The position numbers and the translations under genes are program-made. DNA of 64,000 nt. It comes from Candidatus Eremiobacterota bacterium. Its GTDB lineage: Bacteria > Vulcanimicrobiota > CADAWZ01 > Ess09-12. The DNA lies in assembly GCA_031082125.1 (NCBI GenBank), contig JAVHLM010000001.1:62001-126000 (forward strand). Reading direction: 5' to 3'. This document shows, piece by piece, positions 52,484 through 60,259 of this stretch. The notes under the pieces were generated by a model. That model was not told the DNA's origin and ran no database searches. It saw only the letters and a program-made list of their open reading frames with translations. Within the stretch, counting starts at the first letter, position 1. The number at the start of each line of letters is the position of its first letter.

Positions 52484-55018
52484 ATGAGCAGCAACCTTCC
52501 CGCACCCCGGACCCGCTACCACGGCCGCGATGTCTTCCCGCGGCTGGAAGATTTTTTCGTCAAGGAATGGCTTGGCGGAGGGATCTATTCCAATTTCTAC
52601 CTCGTTGAAGCGAAGAGAACAGGGAAGCTCTACTCTCTGAAACTCTGCCCGGCCACCGATACAAATAATGACCCCCTCGCGAGAGAGGCGGCTCTCCTCT
52701 CGGAGCTCTCCCACCCGGGCCTCCCCACCTTTTATACTTCCATAACCTTAAATGACAGAACCGCTCTTGTCTTTGAAGCGTTTCACTCAAAAAACCTGAG
52801 CAGGCATATTTTGAACTCTTTCACCAACTTCAACGCCTTCCTGCGGCCCAGCATGGTGAAGGAAATCGGCCTCCAGCTCATTGACATCCTGGCTTATCTC
52901 CACTCGCAGGGCATAGTTCACGGCGAGCTCAGGCCTGAAAATATCGCGATCCTCCAGGGAGAAAAGCCCCGGGTGCTCCTTCTTGACCTTGGCCTTGGGA
53001 ATGAGGACAGAAGGAGCGTGCGGGAATATTCGGTGTATTCTCCTCCTGAGCATGCTGAAAGGATAATCGTCGAGAAAAATGACATGTGGTCCCTGGGCAT
53101 CATTCTCTATGAGCTCCTCTTCGGTAATACCCCCTTTGACCGCTCCCTTGCAGACGAAAATGCAGGCCATCACGCTGGCAGCAGATGGCCCGTCGCCTTC
53201 TCACAGGAAAAGCTCCTCACCTGGCTCAGAGCCGCCGCCGGCACTCCATACATTGACTTTTCAAATCCGGGATATTATATTGACTGCAGCATGTGCAGCC
53301 TCAACGAGGGCTGCGAAGGGACCGTCTTCGGCGCCTATCCTTTCTGCGCCGTAGTCCACAGGGAGCACAGCAGGGACAGCGCGGCGCTTGGCGCCCTCAT
53401 GGACTTCATAGGTGATCTGCTTCTCAAGGGACCTCTCACCCGACGGGCAGATGACCGCAAGGCAATGGCCTTTTTTCAGAATCCTGAAAGAGAAGGCCCT
53501 CCCTCCATTCTTATCAAGAACTTCCTCAGGCCCCTTCGATGGATTTCCCGCGGCGACGGCTTCTCGCTTCTTTCCGTGGAAGACACGAAGTGCGGGAGCC
53601 ATTATGCCCTCCTCATATGCGATGCCGGCATAAGCGAAGAGCGCATCGAAGCCACTGAAAACCTTTACCGGCAGAGCGACGGGAGCTTTTTCCCAAGGCT
53701 CATTGACACCTTTCACTGGATGAGAAAGTGCTTTCTGCTGGAGCCCTGGGAAGGCGAGCCCCTCTCACGGTCATCAAGAAAAAAGGAATGGCTCCCCGCC
53801 CGCTCCATCGAGGCAATTGCCGCGCTGGCTGGCCACGCTGCGAGATTTGATGAAAAGATCATTGAAGAGGTGATCCTCACCTCTGACTCAGTGATTGTGA
53901 AACAGGACTCCGGCGGCACAGCCCTCAGGTGGTACGGCATCGCAGGCAAGGGGCCCTCGACGGCCCTTTACCGGCCGCCTGCGGAGCGGGGGGAAGGCGC
54001 CCTCCTCTGGAACATCGCCTCTCTTCTCTATGAGCTTTTTACCGGGCGAACTCCCCATGGGGTGATCATGCAGGGACATGACCTCTCGATGAGAGACTTT
54101 CACAGGATTCTGTGGCAGAGGCTTACCGAGCTGCGCCGCCAGGGCTATGGCCTTCCCGAGAGCATCTTCTATGACGAGAGGCTCGTGAGCTGTGACCGGT
54201 GCCGCGACCTCATGGACAGCCCCTCCCCTGAAAACGGGTGGCGCGGCAGGCCATGCAGAGGTGAGCTCTGCCTGGAGGGGAGAAGCAAGATCCTCAGCTT
54301 CCTGCTCCCCATCCCTGTGGCCATGTTCCTTAAAAACGACCTGCTGCTCTTTGACGAGCACCGTCGGCTCTCCTTCCCCATGATGAGGGAGAAACTCGAG
54401 GCATTCCGCTCCCTGGACGATGAAAAAATGAGCGCCCCCGTATGGATACCCCATTTCACCTCATTCCTTCTCCATTTCAGGAGGGTCGTGAATGAGAGCC
54501 CTCCCCGCAAGGCCTTTTCCACCGACCCAGGTGAGACAGGCCGCACATTTGCCGTCAACCCTGAATGCGAGGCCGTCCCGCCGGACTTTTCATGGCTGCC
54601 TCCCCCCATGGAGAACCTCCCCTATATCCTGGTCTCGGGATACGAGGCCCTTGAAGGGATCACCGGAGTGCGCCATGGTGAAAAGGAGCGGCTCATCTCC
54701 CTCTATGAGTGGAAACCTGAACTACGGCTGGCACCTGCCCTCCCCCCCGACAGGGACTTTCTGAAAAGGCTCCTCAGGGAGGGCCACCAGAACATGGCCC
54801 GTCACCTCTCGGCGGCAGGGTACCTGAGGAGGGCCCTCATCGAGTATGAGAAAGCCCTCGACCTGGACTCAAGCGACAGGGAAAACCTTGAAGAGGCCAT
54901 CATCACAAGCGGCCTGCTGAACGATCTCCCCAGGGCGAGGTATTACCTGGCGCTCCTCAGGAAAGAAGGCTCCTCGCCGTCCCTTGCGGCCCTGGCCACT
55001 TATATCGACGGGAAGTAA
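52484..55018 (+). CDS. Tandem kinase-like protein with C-terminal TPR-like repeats
   Basis: 844 residues. Kinase-like domain 1 (about 25-290) keeps SLKLC (Lys), the HGELRPEN catalytic loop (HRD altered to HGE, so the catalytic Asp is replaced by Glu) and DLGLG. It also has a Cys-rich insertion around 263-289 (YIDCSMCSLNEGCEG). Domain 2 (about 340-600) is more degenerate: VIVKQDSGGTALRWYG then LLWNIASLLYELFTGRTP, with no catalytic loop. A second CxxC insertion follows (VSCDRCRDLMD). The C-terminus (about 765-840) has TPR-like helices. It is predicted to be a pseudokinase scaffold. Start ATG 52484 has an AGGA site at distance 10. Confidence 0.75.
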   Translation: MSSNLPAPRTRYHGRDVFPRLEDFFVKEWLGGGIYSNFYLVEAKRTGKLYSLKLCPATDTNNDPLAREAALLSELSHPGLPTFYTSITLNDRTALVFEAFHSKNLSRHILNSFTNFNAFLRPSMVKEIGLQLIDILAYLHSQGIVHGELRPENIAILQGEKPRVLLLDLGLGNEDRRSVREYSVYSPPEHAERIIVEKNDMWSLGIILYELLFGNTPFDRSLADENAGHHAGSRWPVAFSQEKLLTWLRAAAGTPYIDFSNPGYYIDCSMCSLNEGCEGTVFGAYPFCAVVHREHSRDSAALGALMDFIGDLLLKGPLTRRADDRKAMAFFQNPEREGPPSILIKNFLRPLRWISRGDGFSLLSVEDTKCGSHYALLICDAGISEERIEATENLYRQSDGSFFPRLIDTFHWMRKCFLLEPWEGEPLSRSSRKKEWLPARSIEAIAALAGHAARFDEKIIEEVILTSDSVIVKQDSGGTALRWYGIAGKGPSTALYRPPAERGEGALLWNIASLLYELFTGRTPHGVIMQGHDLSMRDFHRILWQRLTELRRQGYGLPESIFYDERLVSCDRCRDLMDSPSPENGWRGRPCRGELCLEGRSKILSFLLPIPVAMFLKNDLLLFDEHRRLSFPMMREKLEAFRSLDDEKMSAPVWIPHFTSFLLHFRRVVNESPPRKAFSTDPGETGRTFAVNPECEAVPPDFSWLPPPMENLPYILVSGYEALEGITGVRHGEKERLISLYEWKPELRLAPALPPDRDFLKRLLREGHQNMARHLSAAGYLRRALIEYEKALDLDSSDRENLEEAIITSGLLNDLPRARYYLALLRKEGSSPSLAALATYIDGK

Positions 55019-55097
55019 CCTGACGGGGATTTCTCCTCAGAGGCACATGCACAATATCTCATCAGTGGCAAAGCAGGGGGGAGCTTTCCAGCGTAGG

Positions 55098-55961
55098 CTA
55101 CCCGCTCACCTGGAGAATTTTATTGAGCACCCAGCCATAGGAAAGGGAGCTTACAACCGTACCGCAGGAAGGGCACGCCAGGGTGCCGCTCTTCAGCTCC
55201 TTTGCACAGGCGGGGCATGCGATGGAGGGGGGCTCACTCCCTCTGGGACAAGTCCTTGCAAGAGCTCCTCTCGCAAAAAACCAGTACTCCGAGAAAGCGG
55301 TGGCAGCGCCGCTTCCCTTTACAAGGGAGCCCTGGGCATCAAGGGTCTTGTCAACCATCGATGCCTCGATCTTCACCTTGAGGTGATCGAGACCCGCTGT
55401 GTCGAGAATAATCTCATGGAGCGCCATGCCTTTGATCTGTATATCCTCGAGGACATTCATCTGGCCTTTCGCTTTCATTTCCAGCACCTGGTCATTCCAG
55501 CGGTTGAACTCTTTCTCAGAGAGAAGATTGCGCACAGGGTGCAGGTCGTTCCTGGACCATGCAAGCTGGAGGTCAATGAAGACCTGCTGTGCCCTCAGGA
55601 TGAATTCACCTTCATTAAAGAGGGGATCTTTTGCCTTAAGCCTCCTGAGGGCGGCTGACAGCTGCATCTTCCTGAAGTAATCCCCGATGCCGAAAAATAT
55701 TCTGGCGGTGTAGGCCACCACCGCGCAGATGACCAGTAGCACCCCTGTGCAGGCGAGCATCCCCAGAATGCCCTGGGTATTGCAGTTGTTATAGTTTCCG
55801 CCGCTTGAGCGTGATGTGGAGGAGCTGCCGGAGCTTCCGCCGCCTCCCCCTGAATGGCTTCCCCCTCCCCCTCCACCTCCCCGTGCAAATCCGTCCCCAA
55901 CTGCAAGGGAGAGTATGATAATAATCGCCACAAGCGCTGTTCCGAGGTGTCCTGCTTTCAT
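55098..55961 (-). CDS. Tim44-like domain membrane protein with zinc ribbon
   Basis: The 287-residue protein starts at ATG 55961 after GGAGCTTT. A signal or anchor helix (5-25) leads to a Gly/Ser-rich stretch (27-55), then a second hydrophobic helix (about 63-88). Residues 100-230 match the bacterial Tim44-like domain (FILRAQQVFIDLQLAWSRNDLHPVRNLLSEKEFNRW). The C-terminus ends in a CPAC/CPSC zinc ribbon, which is unusual for the family. It resembles membrane proteins with a TPM/Tim44 fold; function unknown. Confidence 0.82.
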   Translation of the reverse strand: MKAGHLGTALVAIIIILSLAVGDGFARGGGGGGGSHSGGGGGSSGSSSTSRSSGGNYNNCNTQGILGMLACTGVLLVICAVVAYTARIFFGIGDYFRKMQLSAALRRLKAKDPLFNEGEFILRAQQVFIDLQLAWSRNDLHPVRNLLSEKEFNRWNDQVLEMKAKGQMNVLEDIQIKGMALHEIILDTAGLDHLKVKIEASMVDKTLDAQGSLVKGSGAATAFSEYWFFARGALARTCPRGSEPPSIACPACAKELKSGTLACPSCGTVVSSLSYGWVLNKILQVSG

Positions 55962-56151
55962 AAAGCTCCTTCCGCTGCAGCTGTAAGTTATCTTCAGGGA
56001 GGAAGGGAGGTCTTCCTGTTCGATTATCAGCTGATCTGATTCCTGAAAATCTACCTCACATGACTGCCAATATCCTTCCCCGTATAAAAGTCAATGCATC
56101 ACATGTCAGGGGAGGAAGCATTCAGGATGCTCCATAGAATCTTGCGGATTT

Positions 56152-56195
56152 TTAACAAAAAGTTCATTTGCCCCCGGGGGCCCTGGTGTTATAAT
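56152..56195 (+). promoter_or_regulatory. Promoter with TTAAC-N5-TTCAT repeat
   Basis: TTAACA (56152-56157) and TTCATT (56163-56168) lie 11 bp apart. An extended -10, TGTTATAAT, has its hexamer at 56190-56195, 21 bp after the second hexamer, the same distance as at 18343-18386. Confidence 0.6.
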
Positions 56196-56228
56196 AAGCA
56201 AGGGAAACCGTCTGCAGGAGGAGATCAA

Positions 56229-56786
56229 ATGGAGATTCGAAGCACCGCACACGCCATAAATCAACCCCTTACAAAACCAGCTCCAAAGCCTGAGCAGGAA
56301 AATCTTACCCCGCTGGACATCTTCAGCGCGAAAGCTGATGTCCCGGAGCATAAGAGAATCACCGGAAAAGAGGTTATGTCTTTTGCCCTCAAATCCGCCG
56401 TGGGCGCAGGCATCGGGGCAGGAGTTCTCGCCCTCTCGGGGGGAAGCGTGCTGGCCGCCATTGGCCTGAGCACGGCCTTCTCTGCCGGTCTTGGGGCATT
56501 GAAAGGAGTGGCAAGCGCTTTCCTCTCAAGCTTGAATTTTGGAGGCCACTCAGGCGCCTCTTCAGCCATCGACAGGGACCCGGCAGTGCTTGCCGTGGTC
56601 ATGGGCGCCGTCGGGGCATTAAAAGGAGCCGCCGAGGGGCTCGTGTTCGGCACCCTCTCGGGTATGGGATTCGGTGCCTGTGCCGGCGCAACGGCCGGGG
56701 CGGTCATGCCGACCCTGGAAAAGGGAGTGTCCAAGCTGATCGGGAAGATCATGGAGCACCACCACCAGCACGGGATCAGGGACTGA
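56229..56786 (+). CDS. Glycine-zipper protein
   Basis: ATG 56229 follows CAGGAGGAGATCAA, giving 185 residues. A polar N-terminus with Pro/Lys/Gln (1-55), no Sec signal, then two long Gly/Ala-rich helical stretches (about 58-100 and 115-160) with GxxxG spacings (AVGAGIGAGVLALSGGSVLAA and similar). A His-rich tail (MEHHHQHG) ends it. Like the protein at 4714-5841 it starts ME-I and has a TTAAC-box promoter, which suggests a shared regulon. The molecular role is unknown. Confidence 0.65.
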   Translation: MEIRSTAHAINQPLTKPAPKPEQENLTPLDIFSAKADVPEHKRITGKEVMSFALKSAVGAGIGAGVLALSGGSVLAAIGLSTAFSAGLGALKGVASAFLSSLNFGGHSGASSAIDRDPAVLAVVMGAVGALKGAAEGLVFGTLSGMGFGACAGATAGAVMPTLEKGVSKLIGKIMEHHHQHGIRD

Positions 56787-56822
56787 GCGCCGGGAGCGCC
56801 TCTCCTCACTGCCATCGTCTTA

Positions 56823-57422
56823 TCAGTCTTGATAAAGGGCCTCCAGGAGACCCTTTGTGCTTTCCACGTGGGCAAAGGCATAGGCAAGATTCCTGAGCGA
56901 TGACAGGTGCAGCTCCTCATCGGCAGTAGCAGTGGCATCGGAGACGAAGAAGACCCGGTAGTCATTCATGAAAGCCTCGCGTGCCGTGGTCTCGCAGCAG
57001 CAGTTCGTCATCACGCCCGTAATGATGAGCTGGTCTCTTGTCAGTGAGGTAAGGTGCTGATGGAGGTCGGTCCCATGAAAGGCGCTGTACCTCATCTTGT
57101 CTATGATCTTCTCATCCTCAGCAACGGTGAGCTCCCTGAGGAGTTCCCACTCAGGCGTGCCGACCATCGCGAGGGTTCCCCACCACTCGGCAAGAATCCC
57201 CCCGTCGCGGGAAAGATCCCTGTGCCCGTGGCGCGTGAATATCACCGGCACTGATGCGCGGCGGCAAGCGCCGATCAGCGCATTTACATTCTCCAGTACC
57301 GGGGCCGCGATAGGCCTGAAAAACTCCTGCATGTCGATCACCAGGAGCGCCAGACTCTCTTTACAGGGCTTTGCCTTCCTCACGTTGTATCTCCTGATTT
57401 CTTCAAGAAAATCTTTTCCCAT
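56823..57422 (-). CDS. Isochorismatase-family cysteine hydrolase
   Basis: The 199-residue protein starts at ATG 57422 after AGGAGG. The catalytic triad is visible: Asp in LLVIDMQEFF, Lys in IDKMRYSAFHGTDL and Cys in TGVMTNCCCETTAREAF. Relatives hydrolyse amides (nicotinamidase, biuret and ureidoacrylate hydrolases) or isochorismate. The substrate is unknown, with no pathway neighbours. Confidence 0.9.
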   Translation of the reverse strand: MGKDFLEEIRRYNVRKAKPCKESLALLVIDMQEFFRPIAAPVLENVNALIGACRRASVPVIFTRHGHRDLSRDGGILAEWWGTLAMVGTPEWELLRELTVAEDEKIIDKMRYSAFHGTDLHQHLTSLTRDQLIITGVMTNCCCETTAREAFMNDYRVFFVSDATATADEELHLSSLRNLAYAFAHVESTKGLLEALYQD

Positions 57423-57462
57423 ACTTCCTCCTTGAATGCTCCCTCAGACCTGACCGCTCCTC

Positions 57463-58245
57463 TCATTCACCGGCCTCCACCTTGCCCGCCTCAACAAGGG
57501 CAGGCTCATCCTCCTTCCTGGAAAAGCGCACGCAGGGCTCTTCATCAAGGCGGTGGGAGGCGTAATGACTGAGAAAGACCTTTGCCTTCTTTAACGATGA
57601 GGCGAAGGCGGGATTGCCCTCACCCCTCCTCTCAAGGAATTCCAAGGCATCCCTGTTGGCGCCGTGCTCCACGAAAAAACAGAGAGTATTCCACAGCACT
57701 TCGAGGACTCTCTGAAAAAGAAAAATCAGAATGAAAGGGATCGCGAAGACCAGGAGCACGATGAGGGTGAGCAGACCGATCATCGAAAGGCTTTCAGGTA
57801 CAATCTTAAAAAAGATCTCCAGCAAGAAGACCCCCATAGTGATGAGAACAGGCCAGAAAAGCCGGTCAGACCAGGCCTGGGCCTTTGAAAGCGTCCCATG
57901 GAGCCGCTCCATGAGCTTCAGGGGTTTGATCTCTTTCTCATATTGAATGATATGGCTCGCCACGTGGGCTGTCTCGACAAGGGCAAGCACCTCGGTGCTT
58001 TCGGCAAACTCCTCGGACATGAAGAACATCCTCTTTAAGGGATCAAAGTATGGGTGGGCTATTGCGCCGCTTTCAACGGTGCATATCGACGCCTCGATAT
58101 TGCGGCTCCTGATGATCTCCTCGAGAAACTCAAGCGCGGTAGTCCCCGAGAGCTCGTGAAACTCCCCGGGGATATAGCGGGAGAGGGGGAATATGAGCCT
58201 TCTCAGGCCCTTCAGGAAAGGATTTATAAGCTCAATGCCAATCAT
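57463..58245 (-). CDS. YugP-like membrane protein with lost zinc-protease Glu
   Basis: The 260-residue protein is about the size of YugP-type zinc metallopeptidases. Residues 55-105 follow that family: HPYFDPLKRMFFMSEEFAESTE, then the helix ETAHVASHIIQYE. The family's active motif is HExGH; here it reads HVASH, so both His remain and the catalytic Glu is Val. Three hydrophobic helices follow (about 140-190). A late His in LSHYASHRLDEEPCVR may be part of the site. Probably inactive. It lies seven bases after the transglutaminase gene and is co-transcribed with it. Confidence 0.7.
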   Translation of the reverse strand: MIGIELINPFLKGLRRLIFPLSRYIPGEFHELSGTTALEFLEEIIRSRNIEASICTVESGAIAHPYFDPLKRMFFMSEEFAESTEVLALVETAHVASHIIQYEKEIKPLKLMERLHGTLSKAQAWSDRLFWPVLITMGVFLLEIFFKIVPESLSMIGLLTLIVLLVFAIPFILIFLFQRVLEVLWNTLCFFVEHGANRDALEFLERRGEGNPAFASSLKKAKVFLSHYASHRLDEEPCVRFSRKEDEPALVEAGKVEAGE

Positions 58246-58252
58246 TCCCTCA

Positions 58253-60058
58253 TCACCTCGTCTTTCCCGGAAGCTTGAGAAATTCGGCCTTCGAGACAGC
58301 CGTGGCGAGGAGCTGCCATCGCCTGTGCTCCGGGAGATGAGTCGTCACAAAGGCATCCGGCGGGGTAAAAAACCAGAAGCCATCAAAGCTCCTTGTATAA
58401 GTCCATGTCGCCGCGTTGACATGGCCTGCTCCCCAGGTGGCATCGACCAGGCGCCACTTCCCGTCAATTTTCACGGCATTCCATGCATGATTGGTGTCGC
58501 TGCCCGACTCGTCCTTCTTCTCCAGGATGGCTCCCTTTGCGTAACCGGTCACTTTTGCACACTCAAGCCCGGAGAGGATGGCAAGCTTTCTGAAGAGGGC
58601 GGCATAGCCTTCACAGACAGCGGTCCGCCGGCGCAGCACGCCCTCCGCCGAGAGATCGCCGAACTTGCGGCTCCGGTACATCGCCACGTCATAATCTATA
58701 TGGGCAGCAATCCACCAGAAAATGGCCCTGGCCTTTTCCCTTTCATTGCCTGCCCCAGAGGCAAGGTATTTCGCCAGGGACTGCACTGTTTTTTCAGCCC
58801 CCGGAGGAGCCGCCGCCGCATGGCGGTCAATGGGGCCATAGTTATAGCGGCTGTCAAGATAAATGTCCGCTTGCCGGGGAATCACTACACGCACAGTATC
58901 AAGCTTTATACTGCATCTCACTTTGTCGATGGCCGCCCTGAAGAGGCACTCATCTTCGAGATCCCTGTGTGATACATAAAGTGAATCGGCTATACGGATG
59001 CTGCTTGTCCGGTACTCTTCGCCGTCGAGCAGGTAGAGATGTGAGCGCGGGCTTCCCTGGAATTTCATTCTTGCTGCAAGGGCCACGGCAGCGATGGGAA
59101 GCATCAGCGTCTCTCCGCTCTTCATCGAGCCCGAAGGCTTTGTGCGCGTGAGGCTCATGTAGGCGCTGAAGCTCCTGTCACAATAACTGATTGCTTTCGC
59201 CGCGGTGATGGCCTTCCCGTCAAGCACCATGTCATAAGCCTTTTCCACGGCAGAAAGCCTGTCGTTTCTCGAGGCAAGCTTCACGGCGCCCCGCGCCTCA
59301 TCAAGGGTCACGAGGAAATACTCGTTGACAAAATCGCGGTACAGGTAGAGCGCTCCCTCCTGGACAAATGAAAGCTCTTTTATATGCTGGTATTCGCAGG
59401 CGCCTATGATGAAGGACCGTGAGCTCTGGGAATACTTGAGGAAGAGCTTTTTTTTCTCAGCGGCGGCAGAGAAAGGGATATAGAGCAGGCCGTTCCTGGT
59501 GAGAGTCCTTGCGCCGGGAAGGAAAGCCCCGTCGAGAAATACCGCATGAGAAACGTCGTTTTTCTCCTGTCTCATGATGATGCGGCACGATCCGCTTCCG
59601 CCTGTGGAGGACTGTGACGTCGTCGAGGCGGAAGATGTCCCATAGGCCGAGGCAAGAGCTCTTGTCGTGCCGGCAAGCCTCTCATCGCGCCTGAGCTGAT
59701 CCTTTTTAGTCACCAGCCGCACGAAGCGCCTTCCCTCATCGACAGAGGCGGTGAAGGGAAGAGAGCCTTCAATGCTTGACAGTGAAAAATACAGCTCGCT
59801 TCCCAAGGTAAACCAGTCACCACCCGTGTAAGTGATCCCGTTGAGGGTGACGGTCTTCTCGTCGTCGGAGAAGCTGAGGGTCATATTCTTCCTCTCTGCC
59901 ACCGTCCTGAGGGGGATATAGATGATGCCGTTCCATTTTAACGCTTTTGCCTCAGAGAGGTAGATGCCGTCAAGGGAGAGATAATAGGCGGTTTCACCGG
60001 CGCCGTATGCGGCGTTGGAGGCAAGAAGCATCATAATTGCAAGGAAAATTTTCACCAT
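58253..60058 (-). CDS. Exported transglutaminase-like protein with three stalk-type repeats
   Basis: The 601-residue protein has a signal peptide (about 1-20). Three copies of the copper-amine-oxidase-N-type stalk domain follow (about 25-120, 165-255 and 265-395), with pattern YYLSLDGIYL..LKWNGIIYIPLRTVAE in the first copy. The C-terminal 190 residues are a transglutaminase core: TAVCEGYAALFRKL (Cys), NHAWNAVKIDGKWRLVDATWGAG (His and Asp). The triad is complete, so peptidase or transamidase activity outside the cell is likely. Start ATG 60058 has a weak site. Upstream lies the palindromic block at 60085-60130. Confidence 0.85.
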   Translation of the reverse strand: MVKIFLAIMMLLASNAAYGAGETAYYLSLDGIYLSEAKALKWNGIIYIPLRTVAERKNMTLSFSDDEKTVTLNGITYTGGDWFTLGSELYFSLSSIEGSLPFTASVDEGRRFVRLVTKKDQLRRDERLAGTTRALASAYGTSSASTTSQSSTGGSGSCRIIMRQEKNDVSHAVFLDGAFLPGARTLTRNGLLYIPFSAAAEKKKLFLKYSQSSRSFIIGACEYQHIKELSFVQEGALYLYRDFVNEYFLVTLDEARGAVKLASRNDRLSAVEKAYDMVLDGKAITAAKAISYCDRSFSAYMSLTRTKPSGSMKSGETLMLPIAAVALAARMKFQGSPRSHLYLLDGEEYRTSSIRIADSLYVSHRDLEDECLFRAAIDKVRCSIKLDTVRVVIPRQADIYLDSRYNYGPIDRHAAAAPPGAEKTVQSLAKYLASGAGNEREKARAIFWWIAAHIDYDVAMYRSRKFGDLSAEGVLRRRTAVCEGYAALFRKLAILSGLECAKVTGYAKGAILEKKDESGSDTNHAWNAVKIDGKWRLVDATWGAGHVNAATWTYTRSFDGFWFFTPPDAFVTTHLPEHRRWQLLATAVSKAEFLKLPGKTR

Positions 60059-60084
60059 GGCAGGTATTTCAAACCGACGCGCCT

Positions 60085-60130
60085 TATACTCTCGAGCATA
60101 ATGATGCCTTCAGTCATGCTCTTGAGTATA
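60085..60130 (-). promoter_or_regulatory. 46-bp inverted repeat upstream of the transglutaminase gene
   Basis: TATACTCTCGAGCAT and ATGCTCTTGAGTATA are inverted with a 16-base spacer (13 of 15 positions pair). Each arm is itself nearly palindromic (TATACTC-NN-GAGCAT). The whole block resembles 7441-7490. A GTATAAGG on the minus strand could be the -10. Confidence 0.5.
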
Positions 60131-60259
60131 GCAGAAATCGGCTGCCGCGGCAAGAAAAGCCTCAGAAGCTTGACATACGGGAGCTCACGCCCATAGAGAG
60201 GGAATTGCCGGGTTTCTGCGAATATTGGCCAGAAAACCATTGAAGGGAGACACGATGGG

